A program made the position numbers and the translations under genes. From positions 1-8,239 of the forward strand of contig URGQ01000054.1 of assembly GCA_900547385.1 (NCBI GenBank): 8,239 bases of DNA. Reading direction: 5' to 3'. The DNA is from an uncultured Oscillospiraceae bacterium (GTDB lineage Bacteria; Bacillota; Clostridia; Oscillospirales; Ruminococcaceae). Positions 1-6,327 of the stretch are shown piece by piece. How positions within the stretch are numbered: the first letter of the stretch is position 1; every line of letters begins with the position of its first letter. A model generated the notes under the pieces. That model was not told the origin of the DNA, did no database searches, and saw only the letters and a program-made list of their open reading frames with translations.

Positions 1-30
1 CCCCGCTTTCCCTCCCCCACCGCAAACCGT

Positions 31-67
31 GCAAAAGCCCCCGCCCTTTCCGGGCGGGGGGCGTTTT
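31..67 (-). terminator. Rho-independent terminator of the lipoprotein gene
   Basis: A perfect 9-bp GC-only inverted repeat (38-46 CCCCCGCCC, 52-60 GGGCGGGGG) with a 5-base loop starts 15 bases past the stop codon of the lipoprotein gene. On the minus strand the stem is followed by CTTTTG. On the plus strand it is followed by GTTTTA, so it could work in both directions if a convergent gene lies to the left. The T-tracts are short but the stem is very stable. Confidence 0.75.
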
Positions 68-75
68 ATCTGCCG

Positions 76-594
76 TTATTCTACTCCCATTAAGGGTTCT
101 TCCCCATTTACCGTAAAGCCGCTCACCGTCCCGTCAGTGCCGGTCACCAGCGCCACATCCTCCAGCGGGAAGCGGTACACTCCCACCATGACGCTGTTAT
201 CGGTATGCCCGGTGCTGCCGGCCTCGCCTATCTTGTCGCCCTGCTTTACGGTGTCGCCGGTCTTTACCGCCACTTGGGAGCAATGAGCATACAGCAGATA
301 GCAGTCCTCCTGCTGCACCAGTGCCATTTTACCGTAGCCGTAGTTCCAGCCAATATCCGCGGCCCAGGCCACCGTTCCGTCCTTCATGGCGGTAATGGAA
401 GCACCGGAATCGGTTTTCAGGCTCCACCCGCCATTTTCCTCGGTGATTTCGGTGATGTTGCTCACCGGCCGGGCGTAGTCCTCGGCAAAATACCGATGGA
501 ATTCCTCATTGCTCAGTCCGGCCACAGCCGGTTCCTTTCCGCAGCCCGCCAGCAGCATCAGCACCGCCGCCAGCAGGATCATCCATTTCCTCAT
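76..594 (-). CDS. Small lipoprotein with degenerate LytM/M23-like domain
   Basis: 172 residues. The N-terminus has a lipoprotein signal: MRK, a hydrophobic run, then the lipobox LAGC with the lipidated Cys at residue 18, so the mature protein should sit on the outer face of the membrane. Residues about 70-140 follow the beta-rich core of M23/LytM (lysostaphin-fold) domains: DGTVAWAADIGWNYGYGK (72-89), LLYAHCSQVAVKTGDTVKQG (100-119), IGEAGSTGH (122-130). Zinc-binding residues look lost. No H-x3-D motif precedes the core, and after GSTGH the usual HLHFEV is replaced by SVMVGVY (134-140). It is therefore probably a non-catalytic binding domain rather than an active peptidase; this is inference. 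The start at 592-594 is fixed by AAAAGGAGGG (601-610), 6 bases upstream. It has its own promoter and terminator, so it is probably monocistronic. The domain assignment is good; the cellular role is unknown. Confidence 0.85.
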   Translation of the reverse strand: MRKWMILLAAVLMLLAGCGKEPAVAGLSNEEFHRYFAEDYARPVSNITEITEENGGWSLKTDSGASITAMKDGTVAWAADIGWNYGYGKMALVQQEDCYLLYAHCSQVAVKTGDTVKQGDKIGEAGSTGHTDNSVMVGVYRFPLEDVALVTGTDGTVSGFTVNGEEPLMGVE

Positions 595-637
595 GGGGGT
601 CCCTCCTTTTGGTCAGATGTTTTCTCCGTACAGTCTC

Positions 638-666
638 ATCATAACCTGTTCCCAAAGAAATGTAAA
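638..666 (-). promoter_or_regulatory. Sigma-A type promoter of the lipoprotein gene
   Basis: On the minus strand the -35 is TTTACA (661-666) and the -10 is TATGAT (638-643), with an exact 17-base spacer. Transcription should start near 631, giving a leader of about 35 bases before the ATG at 594, with the ribosome binding site in between. It lies just downstream of the glnN terminator, so the two genes are transcribed separately. Confidence 0.7.
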
Positions 667-700
667 CCCCATACAGTAAATTATTTGTCAGCAGATGATG

Positions 701-730
701 AAAAGCCGCCCTCCGTGTCAAAAGGGCGGC
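701..730 (-). terminator. Rho-independent terminator of glnN
   Basis: A perfect 8-bp inverted repeat, GCCGCCCT (705-712) and AGGGCGGC (723-730), with a 10-base loop. On the minus strand it is followed directly by TTTTCATC. It begins 24 bases past the glnN stop codon. Confidence 0.8.
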
Positions 731-754
731 CTCTTCTTTGGTTAAATTGTCGGC

Positions 755-2839
755 TCACACCCCATACAGCAGCTCGCCGTAGGTCGGCATCGGCCACAGG
801 TGGGCAGGGCACATCTGCTCCAGCGCGTCGGCGGCCTGCCGCAGCTCGTTCATGGCGGGCAGCAGCCGGTCCCGCGCGTACAGCGCCTTCTGCTCCTCGG
901 TGCCGCTGGGGAAATCCCGCAGCAGGTTTTCCAGCAGGGTGCAGCCGGCCAGCAGCATATCGTTGTAGTTGGCCACCTGGGTCCCCAGCAGCTCCTCGGC
1001 CTTGCAGCTCAGCAGCGGAGAGATCTCCTGCTTGGCGCGGCTGGTCTGCCCCAGCTCCCGCAGGGCGGCCTGCCCGGCGGGCAGGATCTGCCGCCGCACC
1101 ATTTCTGCCATGGTGGCGGCCTCTATGCGGATGCACTTGGCATAGGTCTCATAGTGGATCTCCTGACGGCTGGTCAGCTCCGCAGCGGTAAAGATGCCGT
1201 GGCGGGCAAACAGCGCCACATTCTTTTCCTCGGTCAGGTGCGCAAAGGCCTCCGGCGCGGTGCGCAGGTTCAGCAGCCCCCGGCGCTCGGCCTCCCTTTG
1301 CCATTCCTCGCTGTAGCCGTCCCCGTTAAACAGGATGCGGCCATGCTGCTCCAGCGTCTCCTTCAGGAGGCTCCGGGCCTCGGCGTCCCGGTCGCCGCTC
1401 TGCTCCAGCCGGTCGGCAAAGCGGCCCAGTACCTCCGCCACGGCGGTGTTCAGCACCGTGTTGGGGTCGCTGATGGACTGACTGCTGCCCAGCATCCGGA
1501 ACTCAAACTTATTCCCGGTAAAGGCAAAGGGCGAGGTCCGGTTGCGGTCGCTGTCATCCTGCCGCAGATGGGGCATCACCGGCACCCGCATCTCCAGCTC
1601 GCGGCGGGCGGCGGCGGTGCTGCCCTCGCCGCAGGCGGCCTGCATCAGGGTGTTCTGCAGCGCCTCCCCTAAAAAGATGGAAAGAATGGCGGGCGGGGCC
1701 TCGCTGGCGCCCAGCCGGTGGTCATTGCCGGCGGTGGCTACGGTAATGCGCAGCAGCGCTTGGTACTCATCCACCGCTGTTATTACCGCGGCCAGCACCA
1801 GCAGATAGGTCAGGTTGTTCGCCGGGTCGCTGCCGCCGTCCAGCAGGTTGCGGCCGGTATCGGTCACCAGCGACCAGTTATTGTGCTTGCCGCTGCCGTT
1901 CACCCCCGCAAAGGGCTTTTCCGCCAGCAGGCACACCATGCCGTGCTTCTGGGCCAGCCGCTGCATCAGCTCCATGGTCAGCTGGTTGCCGTCGGCGGCT
2001 ATATTCGTGGTGGTAAAGAACGGGGCCAGCTCATGCTGGGCGGGCGCCACCTCGTTATGCTCGGTCTTGGCCATCACACCCCGCCTCCACAGCTCCTCGT
2101 CCAGCTCCTTCATATAGGCCATCACCCGGGGCTTTATGGTGCCAAAGTAGTGGTCATCCAGCTCCTGCCCCTTTGGGGCCATCGCCCCAAAGAGGGTCCG
2201 CCCTGTGTAGCGCAGGTCCCGGCGCTGCTCATACAGCTCCTTCGGGATGAGGAAATACTCCTGCTCCGCGCCCACGGTGGGGGTCACGGCGGTCACATCG
2301 GCCCAGCCCATCGCCCGCAGGAAGCGTACCGCCTCCCGGTTGAGGGCATGCATACTGCGCAGCAGGGGGGTCTTTTTATCCAGTGCCTCGCCGGTGTAGC
2401 TGCAAAAGGCGGTGGGGATATACAGGCAGTCATCCTTGATGAAGGCGGGGCTGGTGGGGTCCCAGGCGGTGTAGCCCCGTGCCTCAAAGGTGGCCCGCAG
2501 GCCGCCGCTGGGGAAGCTGCTGGCATCCGGTTCGCCCTTGATGAGCTCCCGCCCGGAAAATTCCATGATGACCCCGTCGCCGGCCGGTGTCAGGAAGCTG
2601 TCGTGCTTTTCGGCGGTAATGCCGGTCATGGGCTGGAACCAGTGGGTAAAGTGGGTCACCCCGTGGTCCAGCGCCCAGGCCTTCATCACATTGGCAATGA
2701 CATCGGCCACATCGGGGGTCAGCGGCTCCCCGCTGGCAACGATCTGCCGCAGGCGGCGGTAGGTATCGTGGGGCAGGCGCTTTTGCTGCACCGTGTCATT
2801 AAAGACCAGACTGCCGAACAGCTCCGGAATATTGCTCAT
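755..2839 (-). CDS. glnN: Type III glutamine synthetase (GSIII)
   Basis: 694 residues, close to the roughly 700 usual for GSIII and far longer than GSI/GSII. GSIII makes glutamine from glutamate, ammonia and ATP in the cytoplasm as a large oligomer. Motifs in order: FPSGGLRATFEARG (109-122), the GSIII N-terminal signature; GAEQEYFL (190-197), metal-binding glutamates; KTEHNEVAPAQHE (258-270); NGSGKHNNWS (314-323), matching the glutamate/ATP-site loop; NDHRLGASEAPPA (372-384); and DRNRTSPFAFTGNKFEFR (431-448). No key motif is missing. An in-frame TTG at 2840-2842 directly precedes the ATG at 2837-2839. GAGGGAG lies 9 bases before the ATG and 6 before the TTG; ATG is preferred. Its own promoter and terminator make it a single-gene unit, downstream of but independent from the aro genes. 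The symbol glnN is used for this family; glnA3 is an alternative label. Confidence 0.97.
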   Translation of the reverse strand: MSNIPELFGSLVFNDTVQQKRLPHDTYRRLRQIVASGEPLTPDVADVIANVMKAWALDHGVTHFTHWFQPMTGITAEKHDSFLTPAGDGVIMEFSGRELIKGEPDASSFPSGGLRATFEARGYTAWDPTSPAFIKDDCLYIPTAFCSYTGEALDKKTPLLRSMHALNREAVRFLRAMGWADVTAVTPTVGAEQEYFLIPKELYEQRRDLRYTGRTLFGAMAPKGQELDDHYFGTIKPRVMAYMKELDEELWRRGVMAKTEHNEVAPAQHELAPFFTTTNIAADGNQLTMELMQRLAQKHGMVCLLAEKPFAGVNGSGKHNNWSLVTDTGRNLLDGGSDPANNLTYLLVLAAVITAVDEYQALLRITVATAGNDHRLGASEAPPAILSIFLGEALQNTLMQAACGEGSTAAARRELEMRVPVMPHLRQDDSDRNRTSPFAFTGNKFEFRMLGSSQSISDPNTVLNTAVAEVLGRFADRLEQSGDRDAEARSLLKETLEQHGRILFNGDGYSEEWQREAERRGLLNLRTAPEAFAHLTEEKNVALFARHGIFTAAELTSRQEIHYETYAKCIRIEAATMAEMVRRQILPAGQAALRELGQTSRAKQEISPLLSCKAEELLGTQVANYNDMLLAGCTLLENLLRDFPSGTEEQKALYARDRLLPAMNELRQAADALEQMCPAHLWPMPTYGELLYGV

Positions 2840-2860
2840 CAAAATTCACTCCCTCGCGGC

Positions 2861-2878
2861 GAAAAGCTCACGCTTTTC
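2861..2878 (-). other. Hairpin with GUGA tetraloop in the glnN leader
   Basis: A perfect 7-bp inverted repeat, GAAAAGC (2861-2867) and GCTTTTC (2872-2878). On the minus-strand transcript the loop reads GUGA, which fits the stable GNRA class. It falls inside the short predicted leader between the promoter and the ribosome binding site, 6 bases from the GAGGGAG. There is no run of U after it, so it is not a terminator. It may stabilise the mRNA or affect translation; no known riboswitch class is recognised. Confidence 0.5.
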
Positions 2879-2896
2879 CCAAAAATTATGTTACCA

Positions 2897-2925
2897 ATTT
2901 TATCACGCTGCATCGGTGAAGTCAA
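2897..2925 (-). promoter_or_regulatory. Sigma-A type promoter of glnN
   Basis: On the minus strand the -35 is TTGACT (2920-2925) and the -10 is TAAAAT (2897-2902), with a 17-base spacer. The start site should be near 2890, giving a leader of about 50 bases. No clear operator palindrome for a nitrogen regulator was seen overlapping it. Confidence 0.75.
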
Positions 2926-3104
2926 TGTGATTTTCCGCTAAATCAAGGGGCTTTTGCGGCTCCCATTTTGGCAGGGGATCATAACACCGTTTCCATCGCC
3001 GTCCGCAGGCCCCTCCTCGACAAATCGCGGTCCCGCACCCCAGCCGCCGCGACCCATGGTCTCCCTTTTCAGGGGGCAGCGGCGCGGCAGGCGGCGCTTA
3101 CTAT

Positions 3105-3131
3105 GCCTTTACAAAAGGCCTTTACAAAAGG
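3105..3131 (-). terminator. Tandem 13-bp repeat forming a possible aroQ terminator
   Basis: The 13-mer GCCTTTACAAAAG occurs twice head to tail (3105-3117 and 3118-3130), two bases past the aroQ stop. On the minus strand each unit can form GCCTTT-TGT-AAAGGC, and the pair can fold into one longer hairpin with an internal TGT/TGT mismatch. The T-runs are only four long, so termination is plausible but not strong. Confidence 0.4.
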
Positions 3132-3132
3132 C

Positions 3133-3567
3133 TCACCCCGCCAGCGCCATCAGCAGCTCCATCGCCCGGCGGTACCCGGTAAAGCCCAGCCCCACCACGC
3201 TGCCCTTGGCCGCCATCGCTACATAGCTGCGGTGCCGGAATTCCTCCCGGCGGCTGGGGTCGGAAAGATGCACCTCAATGACCGGCAGCGAGACCGCCAG
3301 CAGCGCGTCCATCAGCGCCACGCTGGTGTGGGTGTACCCCCCCGCGTTGATGATAATGCCATCCGCCTTCTCAAAATACGCGCGGTGCACCTCATCAATG
3401 AGCGCGCCCTCGTGGTTGGATTGGAATATCTCTATTTCCAGCCCCAGCTCCTTTGCGCTCTGGCGCAGATAATTCTCCAGGTCGGCATAGCTTTCCTTCC
3501 CGTAAATTCTCGGCTCCCGGATGCCCAGCATATCCAGGTTGGGCCCGTTGATGATAAACAGCTTCAT
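3133..3567 (-). CDS. aroQ: Type II 3-dehydroquinate dehydratase
   Basis: 144 residues, the usual length for the small flavodoxin-like type II dehydroquinase, a cytoplasmic dodecamer. It converts 3-dehydroquinate to 3-dehydroshikimate, the third step of the shikimate pathway. Visible motifs: INGPNLDMLG (6-15); RIYG with the catalytic Tyr22; SNHEG (50-54); INAGGYTHTSVAL (73-85), where the common form is INPGAYTHTS so Pro and Ala are swapped for Ala and Gly; EVHLSDPSRREEFRHRSY (98-115) with the active-site His100 and lid arginines. All catalytic positions are kept. The ATG at 3565-3567 has GGGGGA five bases upstream. It follows aroE-aroK after about 105 bases and probably depends on that transcript, since no strong promoter was found in the gap. 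Confidence 0.97.
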   Translation of the reverse strand: MKLFIINGPNLDMLGIREPRIYGKESYADLENYLRQSAKELGLEIEIFQSNHEGALIDEVHRAYFEKADGIIINAGGYTHTSVALMDALLAVSLPVIEVHLSDPSRREEFRHRSYVAMAAKGSVVGLGFTGYRRAMELLMALAG

Positions 3568-3595
3568 GCTTTTCCCCCATTCGGCAAATTTTTGT

Positions 3596-3671
3596 GGAAA
3601 GCCGGGCCCGCATCCCGCTCGATCCTTCCTCTGTGCAGGGTCCCGGTTACGGCCCGCCGCACCGGCTTTCC
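3596..3671 (-). other. Long-range 10-bp inverted repeat between aroE-aroK and aroQ
   Basis: GGAAAGCCGG (3596-3605) and CCGGCTTTCC (3662-3671) are exact reverse complements 56 bases apart, beginning just past the aroE-aroK stop codon. The interior is GC-rich with weaker pairings such as CCG-GTTA-CGG. On the minus strand the structure is followed by ACAAAAATTTG, not a T-run, so it is not a standard terminator. It could act as a processing or mRNA-stability structure between the two cistrons. Confidence 0.45.
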
Positions 3672-3672
3672 T

Positions 3673-4899
3673 CTATCGCAAATCCAGCCCCCGCGCCGCG
3701 GCCTCCGCCGCGGCCTTTGGCAGGCCGGTATTCTCCACACTAAAATCCGCCGCAGCCCGGTACAGCGGCTCCCGCTGCCGGTACAGCCCCGGCAGGTCGG
3801 TGGAAAGCGGCCGCCCCTCGGTGGGCAGCAGCTCCAGCGGCCGCCGCAGCCAGCACAGCAGGCCGTTTTCCCGCAGGGCCTCCACATTTTCCTCCCGCAG
3901 GATGGCCCCGCCCCCGGCGGCGATCACACAGCCGGTTTTGGGCGAAAGCTTCCGGAGCAGCGCTTCCTCCCGCTCCCGGAAATAGAGCTCCCCGTGGGCC
4001 AGCAGCTCCCCCTCCGGGGTGATGCCGTACTCCAGCAGGTACTCCTCGTCGCAGTCTATAAACTCCCGCCCCAGCATCTGAGCGGCCAGCCGCCCTATGG
4101 TGGTCTTTCCGCTGCCCGGCATCCCGATGAATACCAGGTTCCGCCGTTCGGCCAGCAGCTCCCGGTAAACCCGCAGCACCGTTTCTTCGCCCGGCACCGC
4201 CGTCCCAAAGGCGTACTCGGCAGCAGCGGCCTGGGCCGCCAGCATCAGCAGCCCGCCGCACGCGGGGATGCCCAGTTCCACCGCCTGCTGGCACAGCCGG
4301 GTCCGCAGGGGATTGTAGATCACATCCGCCACCCCCTTGCAGCGTGGGAACTGCCGCAGATCCAGCGGGGAAACCCCGCTTTGCGGGGCCATGCCCACCG
4401 GCGTGGTGTTGATGAGATAAAAATCCCTTTTGCCAAACCGTTTGGCCAGATTCTCATAGTTCAGCTCTCCGGTGCGGCTCACGGTGGCAATTTCGGCCGC
4501 TCCCAGCTCCTCCGCGGCCGCTTTGGCCGTATGGCCGGTACCGCCGCTCCCCAGGATGACCACCGTTTGGCCGGTCAGCACCCAGCCATTCTGCCGCAGC
4601 AGGAATTCCAGCCCCGCAAGGTCGGTATTATCGCCGGTCAGGGTGCCGTCCCGGCCCTTTATCAGCAGGTTGACGCTGCCGCAGCGCCGGGCCGCCGGGG
4701 TCATTTGGGCACAATAGGGCAGCACCCGCCGTTTGTAGGGGATAGTCACATTGACGGCGGCAAAATCCCTGGCCGCCATAAACGCTTCAAACTCTGCTTC
4801 CGGCAGCGGGCGGAGTTCATATTCCACCCCGACCAGCCGCCGGTGCAGCTGCGGGGAAATGCTGTGGCCCAACGGCCACCCGATTAAGCCGTACCGCAT
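3673..4899 (-). CDS. aroE-aroK: Fused shikimate dehydrogenase-shikimate kinase
   Basis: 408 residues joining two consecutive shikimate-pathway enzymes. Residues 1 to about 245 are shikimate dehydrogenase (3-dehydroshikimate to shikimate, NADPH): GHSISP (11-16), NVTIPYK with catalytic Lys56 (50-56), GDNTD with Asp93 (89-93), the dinucleotide loop GSGGTGHTA (117-125), INTTPVGM (163-170) and GLLMLAAQ with Gln223. Residues about 253-408 are shikimate kinase (shikimate to shikimate 3-phosphate, ATP): Walker A GMPGSGKTT (259-267), DCDE (282-285), FREREE with Arg308, GGG (329-331), lid GRPLS (362-366) and QREPLY with Arg376. There is no stop or frame break at the join, only a few residues of linker, so both active sites look intact. 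The ATG at 4897-4899 has GAGGAGAG about 6 bases upstream. It lies 225 bases after aroB, with a cloverleaf-like element in the gap. Confidence 0.95.
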   Translation of the reverse strand: MRYGLIGWPLGHSISPQLHRRLVGVEYELRPLPEAEFEAFMAARDFAAVNVTIPYKRRVLPYCAQMTPAARRCGSVNLLIKGRDGTLTGDNTDLAGLEFLLRQNGWVLTGQTVVILGSGGTGHTAKAAAEELGAAEIATVSRTGELNYENLAKRFGKRDFYLINTTPVGMAPQSGVSPLDLRQFPRCKGVADVIYNPLRTRLCQQAVELGIPACGGLLMLAAQAAAAEYAFGTAVPGEETVLRVYRELLAERRNLVFIGMPGSGKTTIGRLAAQMLGREFIDCDEEYLLEYGITPEGELLAHGELYFREREEALLRKLSPKTGCVIAAGGGAILREENVEALRENGLLCWLRRPLELLPTEGRPLSTDLPGLYRQREPLYRAAADFSVENTGLPKAAAEAAARGLDLR

Positions 4900-4964
4900 G
4901 GCAATCTCTCCTCTCGGTCAATTTGTGTTGGTTTCGGGCTTTTGGGGGGATAGATCGCTTTCCT

Positions 4965-4993
4965 CGGCAGGCTTTCTGCCGGCCGGGAGCCGG
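4965..4993. repeat. Two small hairpins flanking the 4994-5074 element
   Basis: CGGCAG (4965-4970) pairs with CTGCCG (4976-4981) around a 5-base loop, and CCGGC (4979-4983) pairs with GCCGG (4989-4993). The two overlap slightly, so only one may form at a time. They abut the left edge of the cloverleaf-like element, making the whole aroB to aroE-aroK gap unusually palindromic. Confidence 0.5.
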
Positions 4994-5074
4994 GGCGCCG
5001 CAGGCAGACCGCCTTCGGCGGTCTCGGCGGCTTCGCCGCCGGGTTCGGGCTGCGCCCGAAACGCCTGCGGCGCC
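4994..5074. repeat. Cloverleaf-forming palindromic element, copy 1
   Basis: 81 bases between aroB and aroE-aroK. The closing stem GGCGCCGCAGGC (4994-5005) pairs perfectly with GCCTGCGGCGCC (5063-5074). Inside are three hairpins, each with a 3-base loop: 5006-5013/5017-5024 (8 bp, AGACCGCC, loop TTC), 5025-5031/5035-5041 (7 bp, CGGCGGC, loop TTC) and 5044-5050/5054-5060 (7 bp, TTCGGGC, loop TGC). Only four bases (5042-5043, 5061-5062) are unpaired at the junction. It lies 95 bases before the aroE-aroK start. It is not a tRNA: no CCA, T-loop or anticodon-loop geometry. No T-run follows on either strand. The family is not recognised. Confidence 0.85.
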
Positions 5075-5124
5075 TTCCCGCTTCCGCCCTGTACAAACTT
5101 CAAAATGTATTTCCCGCGGGGGAC

Positions 5125-6171
5125 TTACAGCCCCTCCCGCAGCAGCTGCAGCAGTTGCGGCCGGGTCATTTTCCGCAGGGTGCAGCAGCCGATCCGCTGG
5201 GGCAGCACCACCGTCAGCTCCTCGCCCAGCCGCTTTTTATCGCTCCACAGGTAGGGCAGCAGCTCCTCCGGGCGGCAGCGGTACCGCAGCGGCAGCCCCC
5301 GCCGCTTCAGCGCGGTTTTTATCCGCTCTGCCGTTATGGAATCACACCAGCCCAGGGCAGCCCCGGCCCGGGCCATGCTGGCCAGTCCGATGGCCACCGC
5401 CCGCCCATGGGAAAGGGTATAGCCGCTGTGCCGTTCCACCGCGTGACCGATGGTATGCCCCAAATTGAGGAAAAGCCGAATGCCGGTATCCTGCGCCTCC
5501 TGGGAAACAATCGCCGCTTTATAGGCGGCACAGCCGAAAAGAATGGCCTCATAATCAGGCTCCGGAGCGGCCACCAGCGGCCACAGCTCCTCCCCGGCCA
5601 GTACGCCGGTTTTTATGGCTTCCGCCATGCCATCAGCCAGGGCCGATGGGGGTAGCGTTTTCAGAGAATCGGGATCAATGAGGACGGCCAACGGCTGCCG
5701 GATGACCCCGGCCAAATTTTTCCCGGCGGGCAGGTCCACCGCGGTCTTGCCGCCGATGGCGGCATCCACTCCGGCCAGCAGCGTGGTGGCCAAGTAAGCC
5801 ACATCCATCCCCCGGTGATACAGGGCGGCGGCCAGTCCGCCCACATCACAGGCGGAGCCGCCCCCCAAAACCACCAGCAGATCGCCGCGGGAGAGCCCCT
5901 CTTCGGCCAGCCGCTCCAGCAGATCGCCCAGGACGGCCCAGGTTTTTCCGGTCTCCCCCGCGGGCAGGGAAATGCGGACCGGCCGGTAGCCGGCCCCTTC
6001 CAGCGAATCCATCACCGCGCGCCCGTAAAGGGAAAAAACGGTGTCATCGCTGAGGAGGGCCGCCCGGCAGGGCGGGTGCAGCGGCAGCAGGGTCTCGCCG
6101 GTTTTTGGCAGCAGACCCCGCTCGATGAGGATGGGGTAGGAGGGGGTGGTTTGGACAGAGATCGTCGGCAT
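5125..6171 (-). CDS. aroB: 3-Dehydroquinate synthase
   Basis: 348 residues from the chosen ATG (6169-6171), typical for AroB. It is an NAD- and divalent-metal-dependent cytoplasmic enzyme that converts DAHP to 3-dehydroquinate, step two of the shikimate pathway. Landmarks: GETGKTW (72-78); NAD-binding GGGSACDVGG (103-112), where most AroBs have GGGVxGDxAG; RGMDVAYLATTLLAGVDAAI (120-139); GGKTAV (140-145); GKNLAG (150-155); AEAIKTG with metal ligand Glu184; LNLGHTIGHAVE with His239/His243; and LSHGRAVAIG with His255, where HGE is usual. Metal ligands are kept but two motifs are divergent. The frame stays open upstream to 6348, through the cloverleaf-like element; that extension is arginine- and proline-rich and has no family counterpart. 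AAAGGCGG seven bases before the ATG supports 6171. The neighbouring genes supply the next pathway steps. Confidence 0.95.
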   Translation of the reverse strand: MPTISVQTTPSYPILIERGLLPKTGETLLPLHPPCRAALLSDDTVFSLYGRAVMDSLEGAGYRPVRISLPAGETGKTWAVLGDLLERLAEEGLSRGDLLVVLGGGSACDVGGLAAALYHRGMDVAYLATTLLAGVDAAIGGKTAVDLPAGKNLAGVIRQPLAVLIDPDSLKTLPPSALADGMAEAIKTGVLAGEELWPLVAAPEPDYEAILFGCAAYKAAIVSQEAQDTGIRLFLNLGHTIGHAVERHSGYTLSHGRAVAIGLASMARAGAALGWCDSITAERIKTALKRRGLPLRYRCRPEELLPYLWSDKKRLGEELTVVLPQRIGCCTLRKMTRPQLLQLLREGL

Positions 6172-6238
6172 GGTTTCGCCGCCTTTCTTGGGATGGGATG
6201 GGGGCTTTTTGCTTTGGGAAGAGTCTGTGCAGGGGGAT

Positions 6239-6327
6239 GGGGCCCGCAGGGCAAACCGTCCTCCGGACGGTTTTGGCGGGGCAAAGCCCCGCCAGCCCCG
6301 GCGAAGCCGGGGCGCCCTGCGGGCCCC
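6239..6327. repeat. Cloverleaf-forming palindromic element, copy 2 (perfect)
   Basis: 89 bases between the hydrolase and aroB. The closing stem GGGGCCCGCAGGGC (6239-6252) pairs perfectly with GCCCTGCGGGCCCC (6314-6327). Three abutting hairpins fill the interior: 6253-6261/6265-6273 (9 bp, AAACCGTCC, loop TCC), 6274-6282/6286-6294 (9 bp, TGGCGGGGC, loop AAA) and 6295-6302/6306-6313 (8 bp, GCCCCGGC, loop GAA). The lengths sum exactly (14+21+21+19+14), so no base is left unpaired at the four-way junction. It ends 67 bases before the aroB ATG. It shares layout, orientation and parts of its sequence with the copy at 4994-5074. Confidence 0.9.

Noticed and set aside
1718..2941. 407-codon plus-strand open frame
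   Set aside because: Antisense to glnN, of low-complexity composition, with no ribosome binding site; a shadow of the real gene.
2968..4887. 639-codon plus-strand open frame
   Set aside because: It lies antisense to aroQ and aroE-aroK, whose motifs are unmistakable. Its product is a Gln/Pro/Arg-rich string typical of a GC-rich shadow frame.
4994..6327. tRNA genes, because of the cloverleaf shape
   Set aside because: Stems are 7-14 bp with 3-base loops. There is no T-loop sequence, anticodon loop or acceptor CCA.
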